Shown piece after piece: positions 1-9,361 of a stretch of DNA of 64,000 bases. A model generated the notes under the pieces. The model searched no databases and had not been told where the DNA came from. It saw only the letters and a list, made by a program, of their open reading frames with translations. The position numbers and the translations under genes were made by a program. The DNA lies in assembly GCA_030765055.1 (NCBI GenBank), contig CM060953.1, positions 22,152,187 to 22,216,186 of the forward strand, written 5' to 3'. Numbering within the stretch: position 1 is the stretch's first letter; each line of letters starts with the position of its first letter. Source of the stretch: Mantis religiosa (taxonomy: Eukaryota > Arthropoda > Insecta > Mantodea > Mantidae).

Positions 1-59
1 TATTATGTTAATTCCTCAACCAAGCAACTTTCTATGTAAATATGGAATACATATGGCAC

Positions 60-480
60 TGACCAGCCTTACTGGTTATAACAAGTACTGAAAGTGACCT
101 CCACTGGCATTCAGGCATTGCTACGCTCTTACGAGAATGTTCTGGTTGACTCGTAATTCTTGAGGCAAGATGTTATTTATCTCATTAGTAATGCTCTCTT
201 TAAGTTAGTCTATAGTCCAATGGTGGACTTTGTTTTTCATAGCTCCCTATAAATAAAAATTGCAGCTGTTAAATCTGGTGCCGCAGAGGTCACAGGTTTT
301 TGCTGATAAGCCTGTTTTTGAGGAAGCACTCTGCTGATATGGGCCATAGTACAGATCTTTAATTGTGCTAGTTGTGGGTATCTTGCCATGAGGCTATTTA
401 TCCCCTAACATTTCTTTAGAGTTCTTAATGGAGCCTGTTCTTAAGTAAAATTCTAGTAATAAGTAAAATAAGTAATATTT
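60..480 (-). pseudogene. Tc1/mariner-like transposase C-terminal relic
   Basis: Reading the minus strand in shifting frames gives the pattern of a DDE transposase C-terminus: a FYL-x-GAMKNKVH stretch (the usual FFLWG block before the last catalytic region), then LKESITNEINNI and ending QQCLNASGGHFQYLL. At least one frameshift and several stops are present, so it is non-functional. No terminal inverted repeats were found. The family is assigned by pattern memory only. Confidence 0.35.
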
Positions 481-697
481 ATAAGAAAACAGGAGCTAGT
501 ATGGACAAATATGAACAAAGTGGGCTAGGAGCAGTGAGACTATAAGGCAGCATACTGGATTTATGTGGGACACTTTTTATGTCATGTTTAGGGTTTTTCT
601 AAGGCTGCCCATTTAGTTCCTCCTAGTATTTTTAATATTTTGAACCTACTATTTGCTTTCTTTGTAACAGTTTTTACTTGATATAGCCATCTAAGAA

Positions 698-1035
698 CCT
701 TAGTCTATATATGGCTAGCGTGAAGAAATGATTAATTTCCATCAATTAACTAAAATAATAAGAGTTACAATGATGAAGCCTGGGACTCAAGTACTTACGA
801 TAGTAAGTCGCCACAAACAGTGCATCTCAAATGCGAGAGCCCCTAGTGGTTTACAGGGAAAGTATACAAGTCAAATGGAGAATTTAATGTCATGATGGCA
901 AGTGTGACTGGACAGAAACCAGGTGATCCGTGTTTCAAATCCTGGCCATGGCATTGAATTTTTCACGTTGACTGTCAACCTTAGCCTATATATGGCTAGT
1001 ATGAAGAAATGATTAATTTCCATCAATTAACTGGA
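698..1035 (+). repeat. composite tRNA-like repeat (family 2) with direct terminal repeats
   Basis: An approximately 54-bp segment (698-751, containing TATATATGGCTAG and ending ATCAATTAAC) recurs in direct orientation at 978-1031. Between them lies a body ending in a tRNA-like 3' half: GATCCGTGTTTCAAATCC resembles a B box, followed by GGCCATGGCATTGAA. Related copies occur at 6466, 13261, 16241, 19833, 22385, 23511 and 37541. Whether this is a SINE cut from a tandem array or a miniature retroelement is unresolved. Confidence 0.7.
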
Positions 1036-1392
1036 ACAAGAATATTCACTTCTTCTGTATATACATGCTGTAATTGTAATTTATGAATTAACTGTTTTTC
1101 TAATCAATACAACTGCTTAGTGGCTCATCCATATCGCTGTCAACGTCATGTCAAGAGACAGTTCGTGAAAGTTGCTGTCTACATTGTCTGAGATTTTCAT
1201 ATTTATGATGATAGGCTCCAAAATTTTGTCACAAGCTTTTTCTTTCCAAAAGTCATCTTGTTTTTTGCCTGTCTCGCACAGTTTTCCCAGTCTTGTTGTG
1301 TTATCTATGAATATACTGGATCTTTTGCACTATGCAATCTTCAAAAAAACATTTGGGCATTAGCATCTTCCGCATTTAAGCAATTTATTACT

Positions 1393-1534
1393 TTTCTTTT
1401 TAGTATGATTTATGAGTCACTATGTTTACACTCAAACTTCACTTACTTGAGTGTAAACATAGTGACTCATAAATCATACTAAAAAATGAAGAATACTCCA
1501 CTGTTAATAATGCTTCTGCATTTAATATTTATGA
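1393..1534 (+). mobile_element. mini Penelope-like foldback (142 bp)
   Basis: Perfect 39-bp arms (1397-1435 and 1447-1485) are followed by a tail whose sequence (GAAGAATACTCCACTGTTAA) matches the 3' end of the Penelope-like relic at 38.1-38.3 kb. The insert is flanked by CAATTTATTACT (1381-1392) and CAATTTACTACT (1535-1546), a 12-bp target duplication with one change. It is therefore a tiny, severely 5'-truncated PLE copy with part of its terminal repeat inverted. No coding sequence or ribozyme is retained. Confidence 0.65.
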
Positions 1535-2100
1535 CAATTTACTACTGTTTTCACTTTACTGAAATGTTCTGCAAAATATGATACAGCATAAAACCATTTA
1601 TCCCATCTGGTTAAAATGTTTAAAAAAATAAAACTCACATAATGAATTTTGAAATAGCAGCAGTCGATCCTGTTTTAAGTTTATTTCATTTTCAGATTTT
1701 GGTAGTACTGGCAAAAGCATAGTGACATCTAGTGATTGTATCGTTGACAATGAGGTTGTTTGAGCTAATGATGTGAATGAGATTTCACAAAATTGCGATC
1801 CTCATCAACAAGAACATTTTTATCATTTTCTTTTAAGATAAATGAAGTTTTATGTTACAAATTATTATATTTGTATAGTGAATAATGTGTTTTGAAATCA
1901 GGAACCATACAAAAATGTGAATTGCTATCTCTATACCTTTTATTTGTTCAATAAATTATTAGAAAATATTTTGTGTTTATATATGATCCACACTCATATT
2001 AAGCAAATAAATCTGAATTTAAACATTTCTTTACAATTACAGAACTTTTCATTTCCATAAAGGATAGAAAGCTGGAATTAGTTTGAAAACTAGCTTCTAT

Positions 2101-2198
2101 TTAAAATGGGCCTTGTTCTTCATCTTCACTGCTGATGGTGTCAGAATGTACATTTCTATTGGCCAGTTGTATGAAGCTCTCTTTAGGTGTAGTAAAAC
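2101..2198 (-). CDS. possible terminal exon of an unidentified host gene
   Basis: A pyrimidine-rich tract ending in TTTCTGTTAG gives a good 3' splice site at 2199-2200. The exon then reads (G)FTTPKESFIQLANRNV, continues with an acidic tail SSEDEEQGPF and ends in TAA. An AATAAA signal follows on the same strand near 1944-1939. No upstream exon was recognised between here and the AROS last exon at 9.2 kb. It could be a random splice-like ORF; only the splice site, acidic tail and poly(A) signal argue for it. Confidence 0.3.
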
Positions 2199-2806
2199 CT
2201 AACAGAAACAAAGAGATTTAGTATTTTTTTTAAATTTAATGTACACACAGATATGAATGTCCTACATTCAGTTTTCTTCTAAAATACTGTTAGTACACAT
2301 AAATAAAAAAAACAAACAAATTTTATCTAAATTGAAAAATAATTTTTTCAATTCAGCATCAATCCAGTTAGTTTTGGATTATCCATACAAATTTTTCAAA
2401 TTAAATTGAGGAATAAGTTTCTTTTTACACATGCACATAACCAAAGAGTTGTTACCAGTCCTTTATAATTTTTAAGATTACTGTTGATTAAATCAAAATT
2501 GTTCTGCTCACCTTTTCAGTAGCTATATGTACGTTGTTGTGACGCTGGTGTTATAACAGATTCTTCAATGTAAGATATAATGTATGTTTAGGAATAATAT
2601 TTCTGGATGTTTTGAAGTATCCAGTCTTTTTTTTTTTAAATTTATGTTGAATCACTAAAGTTTACAATAGACTTCACTTCAAAAATATTTAAATCTCACT
2701 CAATTTCCACACATGCTCTACTCTGCTTTGGTTGTGGACGGTAATGGCACACAAGTGCCATTTGAGTGAGTGTCCCTCTAATAAGAGCTATGTATCTCTT
2801 TCTTTC

Positions 2807-3049
2807 TTTTTTTTTTTAAGTTACATCCTCCAACGTTAAGTCATATCGGACGATGAATGAAATTGGTGAAATGATGCTCAAATGAATCTGGGGTACATGG
2901 AGCTTAGAGCTACCTGACATTCTTCTTGAAGGATAAGGGAAAACCCTGGAAAAAAACCTTATCCAGGTAACTCACCCTTACCGAGATTCAAACTCGGCAC
3001 CTCTTGAACGTGAGGCAGACACACTACCATCTACGCTACCATTGAGGGC
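2807..3049 (-). repeat. tRNA-derived SINE (family 1)
   Basis: On the minus strand the copy begins with a tRNA-like head (GGTAGCGTAGATGGTAG as A box, GAGTTTGAATCTCGG as B box), runs through the family body (GGTTTTCCCTTATCC, CGTCCGATATGACTTAACGT) and ends in a poly(A) tail seen as poly(T) at about 2810. Six further copies lie in this window. Confidence 0.85.
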
Positions 3050-4112
3050 TATGTATCTGGTGCTTACTATCTGCATGCTTAGATGTGAGGAAATCATCAT
3101 TCACTGCATGCAACATATCTTTTCCTGTGATCAAACCTTGGTAGAGATACATAAAACATTGAGCAGAAAAACAGAAAAGTAGCAGATAATATAAAAGAAT
3201 TACACAAAAATTTCCCAAATGTTATATAATACCTTATTGTTCTCCATTAAAAAAGAAAGATGCCTGGAGACCTGAAAAACTGCAAAACAGAACATAAGGT
3301 GGAGCTAAGCATGGCTGGTCTATTGCTTACTAGCCAGTGAGGTGAGTCCGATGTTGTACAGTTAAACTGGCTCACTTTGCCAAACCCTACAGCTGATTTC
3401 TTTGCACGCTAAAAATATATTAAATACAGAATTATTTTGTTTATCACACATCACAGAGCTATTCTTTCTGAGGGTGACTGTTCAAATCCCATATTTGTAG
3501 GACATCTGGTATCAGAGATATGGAAAGAAATATGCCTGAACAGAAAGAAAAGATTTGGTAACGATCTGTAAAGAAAAACAGACATGTGGTGATGTATTTT
3601 GTAACTTGCATTCAGTAAATGGTGATCTTTTAAGAATGCATAAATGCTTTTCAAGGTTGGTAAATATGTCGTTTAGCAGGCTTAGTACAAGTGTGCCTAT
3701 AGTGACTGTGAGACAACTCATATTTTATACAGGCAGGCTAGAAATATTACTTTTCATGTGTATTCCTTTTTCAAACAATTGTCAATTAAAGGGTCTACGG
3801 ACATACAAATTTCACTCAGAATCAAGAATTAGCAGCACAAACCTGTCACTTGAGTGCTCATTCTCTGACAAACATTGCTGAAGAAGGCAAGCAGTTTACT
3901 AAATTAGAAGTTCCCATATTTAGGTTTTCTGGAAGACATTTATGATTTATATGACAAGGGTGAATATCCAACTGCCAAAAGGCTGACCAATTTAAAGAGG
4001 GAGAAAATAGAATACATGGGTTCTGTAACTTCTAAGTAAAACATTTTGAAATCTCAGAAACTATTTGTAGTTGGTTTATTAATACTCGTCACTTACTTGT
4101 GTATATTAATGA

Positions 4113-4165
4113 GAGACTAGTTTCAAAGGCATTTGCCTCCATTTTCAATCTCTTTCCAACTGGCA
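4113..4165 (-). ncRNA. decayed hammerhead ribozyme, PLE copy A
   Basis: On the minus strand GAAACUAGUC keeps the 3' core and self-complementary stem III (ACUAGU), and AGGC/GCCU forms a stem II with an AAAU loop. The 5' core reads UUGAAAA instead of CUGANGA, so C3 and G8 are altered and activity is unlikely. It sits just beyond the GIY-YIG ORF, as in the intact copies. Confidence 0.45.
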
Positions 4166-5150
4166 TCTGTTGTCTGCTCTCTCTCTCTCTGGTGGTGGAA
4201 CTGTGAACTTCTTTGTCAAATTATCTACTGGTGGGATTTCAAAGTTCATTATGCGATCCTTATTTTTCCATATGAATATTTTCTCCCATGTTAATTTATT
4301 TTGGTTAATCACTCCTTTTAATAATTTTGGATTTGGATCAATGTCATGGTTTTCATTCCAAAAATGAAATGTTACTGCTGACTTATCTTCTTGTTTCAAT
4401 CTGATGTTTCTAAAGTGCTCTTTGACTCTGGTTTTTAGATTGACCTATGTAGCATTTTTCACAATTCTTACAACTTATCTGGTATATTCCGGATCTGTTA
4501 ACTGATTTTAAAACTGAGTGTCTATTAGTAGGTGCCAAGATGATATTTTGTTCCTTGAAGATCTTTTTAAATTTATTAAATGTTTTTGGGTGATATATGA
4601 ATGAACTGAATATGCTGTTGCTTTCTTTTTCTTTTGTAAATGTGGTTGCTTCCTTAATGGTTTTCTTCAGTTTAGCTTTTCTAATTTTCTTCAACACCAA
4701 ACTTTTGTTGAATCCATTTTCTTCTGCTATGTGTAGTATTGCTTTTTGTTCTTTAAAATATTCTTCTTTTTCCATGGGTATGTTGACTAGTCTGTGTGTA
4801 AGGCTGTTTATTATTGCATGTTTATGTGTAATTGGGTTGTGGCTATTATTTTTTATGTAATTTTCTGAATGTGTTGGTTTCCTGTAAATTCCAAATTTTA
4901 TTTTTGTATCATTCCTGATGATATTTAGATCCAAGAAAGAGAGTTGTCCATTGATTTCCTTTTCTATAGTGAATTTTAAAGTCCTTTCTTGCAGATTGAG
5001 TAATTTTAATGCATCTTCTAAATATTTATTCGGTACAGTTGCAAAGATGTCGTCAACATATCTATACCAAACTTTGAAGATCAATGGGAAGGACTTTTTA
5101 ATTTGTGTTTCAAATGCACTCATAAATATATATATCAACCAACAGCATTT
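4145..5150 (-). pseudogene. PLE reverse transcriptase C-terminus plus GIY-YIG endonuclease, frameshifted
   Basis: The longest open stretch begins in RT palm sequence with the YVDD catalytic motif (WYRYVDDIFATV). It continues through SFLDLNIIR and a connector rich in K (LVNIPMEKEEYFKEQ), then reaches the endonuclease at SGIYQISCKNCEKCYIGQS (GIY and YIG motifs). A frameshift near 4400 moves the rest (KSAVTFHFWNENHDI, WEKIFIWKNKDRIMNFEIP) to another frame, ending at 4145. The protein would copy PLE RNA by target-primed reverse transcription and nick the target with GIY-YIG. The RT N-terminus (fingers and first catalytic Asp) is missing, so this copy is dead. The first residues of the open frame at 5210-5150 cross the foldback junction and are not PLE protein. 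Confidence 0.85.
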
Positions 5151-5470
5151 AATAAATTTAAAAAGATCTTCAAGGAACAAAATAACATCTTGGCACCTAC
5201 TAATAGACACTCAGTTTTAAAATCAGTTAACAGATCCAGAATATACCAGATAAGTTGTAATAATTGTGAAAAATGCTACATAGGTCAATCTAAAACCCAG
5301 AGTCAAAGAGCACTTTAGAAACATCAGATTGAAATAAGAAGATAAGTCAGCAGTAGCATTTCATTTTTGGAATGAAAACCATGACATTGATCCAAATCCA
5401 AAATTATTAAAAGGAGTGATAAACCAAAATAAATTGACAACATGGGAGAACATATTCATATTATAAACAA
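5135..5470 (+). pseudogene. inverted partial GIY-YIG copy in PLE A
   Basis: The plus strand encodes FNKFKKIFKEQNNILAP, then RIYQISCNNCEKCYIGQS, and after a frame break KSAVAFHFWNENHDIDP and WENIF. It is nearly identical to the minus-strand copy beginning at 4145 and forms the second arm of the foldback. Truncated at both ends. Confidence 0.8.
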
Positions 5471-5682
5471 GTAAGTGACGAGTATTAATAAACCAACTAC
5501 AAATAGTTCCCAAGATTAATTTTGACGTCACTGTTACTAAATTCCTCCAAACACATATATTTTGAAATCTCTTTAGGTTCAAATTTGGGAGAACCAATGC
5601 TGGTCACAAATTTCTGCTTGAAAGAAACAATATTAATTAAATTAATTAGGAGTCGATTAATGACACAAAACAACACTTACTT

Positions 5683-6257
5683 TTAAATTTTCCCGGAACC
5701 GGTTTCTGAGGCCTTCCCTCTATCTTCAGCCGGACATCGACTTGTTCTCATTGGTGTAGCTGGCAATATTTTGTCATCGGTCTCCTCTGGTGGCGGTTCG
5801 AGGAACTTGCTGAACAAATCTTTCTGGGGGATGTCGAAATTGAATACTTTGTTCCTATTTTTTGAAATAAAGATTTGTTCCCATGTGGACAGTTCTTCTT
5901 TTCCTGTTGTATGTTTTAGTAATTTTGGTCCTGGATTTATGTTGTGGTTTTTTCCCAAAAATGCGTGGCAACTGCTGATTTTTCTAATTGTTTGTATTTT
6001 ATGTTCCTAAAGTGTTCCTTTGCTCTTGTTTCTAAATTTCTTTTGGTTTTTCCAATATAAATTTGACTACAGTCACAGCATTCAATTTGATATATACCAG
6101 ATTTTTTGTTAGATGGAATGGCATCTTTGATGTTTGAGCAAATTAGGTTTTTTAAGGAGTAATGGTTCACTGGAGCTAGTTGAATGTTTTGTTTTTTGAA
6201 GACTTTTTTGAATTTATCAAAGGCCCATGGATGGTAAGTGAATTTTTTGAAGGTCAT
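5683..6257 (-). pseudogene. PLE GIY-YIG endonuclease, one-base frameshift
   Basis: Encodes KKFTYHPWAFDKFKKVFKKQ, SGIYQIECCDCSQIYIGKTKR, then SAVATHFWEK. A T-run one base shorter than in the 14123-14890 copy (near 5946) shifts frame after FWEK. The second frame continues NHNINPGPKLLK, STWEQIFISKN and ends at 5683 in RCPAEDRGKASETGSGKI. The reverse transcriptase is absent through 5' truncation. The C-terminal codons overlap the hammerhead ribozyme. Confidence 0.85.
5693..5733 (-). ncRNA. hammerhead ribozyme, minimal type I (PLE copy B)
   Basis: In order on the minus strand: stem I strand CCGG, core CUGAAGA, stem II (GAGG/CCUC with a GAAGG loop), core GAAA, self-complementary stem III ending CCGGU, cleavage position U, then stem I strand CCGG pairing with the first. 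All invariant core bases (C3, U4, G5, A6, G8, A9, G12, A13, A14) are present. The tiny loopless stem III suggests self-cleavage mainly when two copies dimerise or are in tandem, as known for PLE and retrozyme hammerheads. Confidence 0.9.
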
Positions 6258-6465
6258 TAATCGACTCCTAATTAATTTAATTTATACAACAACACTGTTT
6301 TCAACACTTCCGTGAAAGGATTTAGAAACAATATTGTTGCTGCAAGACTAAAATTTCTACGTAAAATGCACAACATTAGAAGCACATTAGGTGATTCCAG
6401 GCCCATGTTTTAATTGGATGAAACCTGGGTTAATCAAAATCACTGCAGGAAGAAACTATGTTTGA

Positions 6466-6745
6466 AAGATAGAGTCAGACTGAAAAATTCAATGCCATGC
6501 CTGGGACTTGAACCACACTCTTAACCATCGAGCTACCATGGCCAACGTGCCGTCATGACACAATTCTCAACTGACTCATATGTTTCCCAGTAAAGGAGTT
6601 CTCATAACCAATGAGATACACACCTTTTGTGGTGACTTATTATGTTGTAAGTACTTAAGTCCCAGGCTTTATGGTTACTACTATTAGGTTAATTGATGGA
6701 AATTTAATCGTTCTTCCACACTAGCCTTGTGTAGGCTGAGATTTG
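6466..6745 (-). repeat. composite tRNA-like repeat (family 2), minus copy
   Basis: Begins GTCAGACTGAAAAATTCAATGCC, then GGGACTTGAACC (inverse B box) and GAGCTACCATGGCCAA (inverse A box), and ends with the ATTGATGGAAATTTAATCG terminal segment. Only one of the two terminal direct repeats is present. Confidence 0.7.
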
Positions 6746-7157
6746 GGTAGATAGATGTTTGAATAGTTTGTATTTTCTGGCTTTCATACTGTTCTTTATT
6801 AAAATTTAAGGACATGTTTGTACTGCAATTGCAACACATGTAGCAATAACGTAATTCAGCTTAGCCAGTAGAGTGCCGCTGTGGAACTGGCAATGCAAAA
6901 GAGAGCACCATCACTGTATTGGCTAAGCCCATGTTCATTCTTGTTTTGTAGCTACTCTAACAGAGCAGAATTCAAATTCTGTTTCTAACTTGCTAGTTCA
7001 CTGCTTGAGACAGCCTCATAGGCCTGTTAACTGCATTCAAGTGCTAAACCAAGTCTTATTGTCATTGTACTTATTTTCAGAGCTCATTAGTTTCTAAAAT
7101 AAACACATACATTTTAATACAATTTTGAGTTGAACTAATACTCAATGCTCCATTTAT

Positions 7158-7224
7158 TGCTAGTATTTACCTAGAACGCGTTTCGTTAGGATCTTCCTAA
7201 CATCATCAGCTGTTGTCGACTAAT
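7158..7224 (-). ncRNA. hammerhead ribozyme (PLE copy C, left arm)
   Basis: On the minus strand: CUGAUGA (7209-7203), stem II GUUAGGA/UCCUAAC with an AGA loop, GAAA (7184-7181), stem III ACGCGU, cleavage-site U, then CUAG. Core bases are all conserved. Stem I is only weakly paired next to the core (AG/CU), with outer pairing between UUAGU and ACUAG. Confidence 0.85.
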
Positions 7225-8143
7225 GGATGCCGGTTCAGTGAACTCCTCGGAGGTGATAGGTGCGTCTCTGTCGGTATCTTGATGAACTTGAAATTTGGGT
7301 TGTCTTCAAAGGTAGTATCAAAATTAAACAATTTACTATCATATTTCTTTATAAAGATTTTTTCCCACGTGGTTAATGCAGCTGGACCTTGGACACTTTT
7401 TAGTAAGTGAATTTCTCGTACTATGTCATGATTTTCCTTCCAAAAATGGTACGCTACCGCCGATTTATCTATTTCTTTATTCCTGATGTTCCTAAAGTGC
7501 TCTTTAAGCCTAATGTTCACGTTCCTTTTTGTTTTTCCAATGTAGAATTTGTCACAGTCCTTGCAATTTATCCAGTACACTCCTGATTTTTTGCCTGTGG
7601 GGTATCTCCTTTGTATTATGTGATTTCAAAAGGTGTTGTAGACTAAATTTGTTCTGTGGGGCCAAAGTAATATTGTGTTCTTTGAAGACTTTTTGGAAAA
7701 GGTGTGTAGCTCTGGGATGATATGTAAATTTTCTGTATGAGGTTTCATTGCTAATTGGGGAGAGAGTAGTTACTTGTTTGCATCTTAGTTGTCTTTTGAA
7801 TTTATCTATTTTCTTGTTGACCAATTTAGCACTGTATCCATTGTATTCTGCAATGTGAATGATATTATTGTACTCTTTGTTATATTCTATCAAATGTCAT
7901 CCACATATCTGTACCAATGCTTAAAAATTAGTGGGAATGCCTTTTGATGTGCGTTTCCAAAAAGCTCATGAAGATGTCTGCCAAAAATGGGGACAATGGG
8001 TTGCCCATAGATAGTCCTGATTTTTGTTTGAAAATTTTTTTATTGAATGTAAAAAAGGACTGTTCAATGCAAATATTGACTAATTGAAGGTATTCCTCTA
8101 TGACGTTTTGGTCTATTTGTAGGGACTGAAGCCATGTTTGCAT
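7206..8143 (-). pseudogene. PLE reverse transcriptase C-terminus and GIY-YIG, left arm of copy C
   Basis: From 8143 downward: QKSGLSMGNPLSPFLADIFM, an RT palm motif typical of PLEs, then after a break IEYNKEYNNIIHIAEYNGYS, KFTYHPRATHLFQKVFKEHN, and after another frame change VYWINCKDCDKFYIGKTKR, KEHFRNIRNKEIDKSAVAYHFW, TTWEKIFIKKYDSKLFNFD. Missing are the YVDD region (deleted between about 7893 and 7928) and the RT N-terminus. The product would be inactive; the GIY-YIG part alone is nearly open. Confidence 0.85.
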
Positions 8144-8830
8144 GTACTCTATGAGTTTGTCTCTTACAGGCTGGTTAATGTACCTTTAAACAAGATAGAA
8201 TATAACAAAGAGTACAATAATATCATTCACATTGCAGAATACAATGGATACAGTGCTGAATTGGTCAACAAGAAAATAGATAAATTCAAAAGACAACTAA
8301 GATGCAAACAAGTAACTACTCTCTCCCCAATTAGCAATGAAACCTCATACAGAAAATTTACGTATCATCTCAGAGCTACACACCTTTTCCAAAAAGTCTT
8401 CAAAGAACACAATATTACTTTGGCCTCACAGAACAAATTTAGTGTACAACACCTTTTGAAATCACATAATACAAAGGAGATACCCCACAGGCAAAAAATC
8501 AGGAGTGTACTGGATAAAATGCAAGGACTGTGACAAATTCTACATTGGAAAAACAAAAAGGAACGTGAACATTAGGCTTAAAGAGCACTTTAGGAACATC
8601 AGGAATAAAGAAATAGATAAATCAGCGGTAGCGTACCATTTTTGGAAGGAAAATCATGACATAGAACAAGAAATTCACTTACTAAAAGGTGTCCAAGGTC
8701 CAGCTGCATTAACCACGTGGGAAAAAAATCTTTATACAGAAATATGATAGTAAATTGTTTAATTTTGATACTACCTTTGAAGACAACCCAAATTTCAAGA
8801 TCATCAAGATACTGACAGAGACGCACCTAT
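8138..8830 (+). pseudogene. PLE GIY-YIG region, right arm of copy C
   Basis: The plus strand repeats the left-arm protein: RLVNVPLNKIEYNKEYNNII, KRQLRCKQVTTLSPISNETS, KFTYHLRATHLFQKVFKEHN. A one-base shift near 8505-8530 separates this from YWIKCKDCDKFYIGKTKR and SAVAYHFWKENHDIEQEIHL. A second frame change near 8730, in WEKN/LYTEI, separates the last part (KYDSKLFNF). The high identity to the left arm shows both arms arose in a single recent insertion. Confidence 0.85.
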
Positions 8831-8860
8831 CACCTCCGAGGAGTTCACTGAACCGGCATC

Positions 8861-8928
8861 CATTAGTCGACAACAGCTGATGATGTTAGGAAGATCCTAA
8901 CGAAACGCGTTCTAGGTAAATACTAGCA
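8861..8928 (+). ncRNA. hammerhead ribozyme (PLE copy C, right arm)
   Basis: CUGAUGA at 8877-8883, stem II GUUAGGA/UCCUAAC, GAAA at 8902-8905, stem III ACGCGU, cleavage-site U at 8911. Sequence is identical in the core to the left-arm motif at 7158-7224 but points the opposite way. Confidence 0.85.
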
Positions 8929-9241
8929 ATAAATGGAGCATTGAGTATTAGTTCGACTCAAAATTGTATTAATTTTGTGCTTCATTGTATCATAGTCCTT
9001 AAACAACGGAATACATACATTTTGTTTCTTTTTATAGAGTATTAATTCAATGTTTTTGATAAATTATCCCTGGAGGTTTACAAGTTACTATATAGTGCAC
9101 AATGGATCATCTGTTTTCTGCAGCTGATATTCTCTGAAATCTTCATTACTGGTATAATCATAAATGAAGAAAAGAATGCATAGCATCCTATAAACTTACT
9201 TACCAAAACAATTACTTATGTAAACCTGGAGGGCAGGATTA

Positions 9242-9361
9242 TCAGCAAGCAAAGTATTCTTTTTCAAATTTTTCAAAATCTTCTTCAGTAAAAACTGTGC
9301 CGTCTGGTTCATTCTGAAGCTTCTGCTGGTCCTTGGATGCTTTTACTGCTCTTGCAAAAAT
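9242..9361 (-). CDS. RPS19BP1: AROS homologue exon 4 (C-terminus and stop)
   Basis: 3' splice site TTTTTTCATTTAG precedes IFARAVKASKDQQKL. The exon encodes 39 residues including the diagnostic GTVFTEEDFEKFEKEYF and ends with TGA at 9244-9242. Entry phase is 0, matching exon 3. Confidence 0.85.
   Translation of the reverse strand: MFARAVKASKDQQKLQNEPDGTVFTEEDFEKFEKEYFAC

Larger units (their letters stand above)
4056..5558 (-). mobile_element. Penelope-like element, foldback copy A
   Basis: The copy is flanked by the 13-bp direct repeat ATTTTGAAATCTC (4043-4055 and 5559-5571). It consists of a minus-strand segment encoding the reverse transcriptase end and GIY-YIG domain, joined head to head near 5135 to a shorter plus-strand copy of the GIY-YIG region. 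The right end extends into a tail (CACTGTTACTAAATTCCTCC) shared with the relic at 33.4-33.6 kb. 5' truncation with an inverted partial terminal repeat is typical of PLE insertions. Confidence 0.85.
5636..6323 (-). mobile_element. Penelope-like element, 688-bp copy B
   Basis: The copy is bounded by the perfect 12-bp direct repeat AGAAACAATATT (5624-5635 and 6324-6335). The left end is the terminal repeat with ribozyme. The right end is the tail of the same terminal repeat in inverted orientation (TTAATCGACTCCTAATTAA onward). The same tail sequence is found next to the copy at 14034-15041, which confirms it belongs to the element. Confidence 0.9.
3270..6960. mobile_element. degraded TIR DNA transposon, interrupted by PLEs and a SINE
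   Basis: The left end (GCAAAACAGAACATAAGGTG) and following about 600 bp match the left part of the element at 30311-31995. The right end (CATGTTCATTCTTGTTTTGT near 6930-6950) matches its right end, and the two ends are inverted relative to each other. PLEs at 4056-5558 and 5636-6323 and a family-2 repeat at 6466-6745 lie between. No transposase was recognised. The assignment of both ends to one copy is inference. Confidence 0.35.
7116..9012. mobile_element. Penelope-like element, 1.9-kb foldback copy C
   Basis: Two long head-to-head arms meet near 8140-8165, each carrying GIY-YIG coding sequence and a complete hammerhead motif at its outer end. The insert is flanked by the perfect 11-bp repeat ACATACATTTT (7105-7115 and 9013-9023). 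Only the right end carries the 3' tail (TGCTTCATTGTATCATAGTC) also seen at the end of the 35427-35986 copy, so the right arm is the true 3' end. The left arm is the inverted copy at the 5' end. Confidence 0.9.

Noticed and set aside
3555..3881. 108-codon plus-strand ORF as a gene
   Set aside because: It lies in a repeated TIR element, its homologue at 31 kb is not open, and no family pattern is visible.
3890..3910. CTGAAGA followed by a possible hairpin, as another hammerhead
   Set aside because: GAAA and stem III are missing; the related sequence at 31440 has TTAAAGA.
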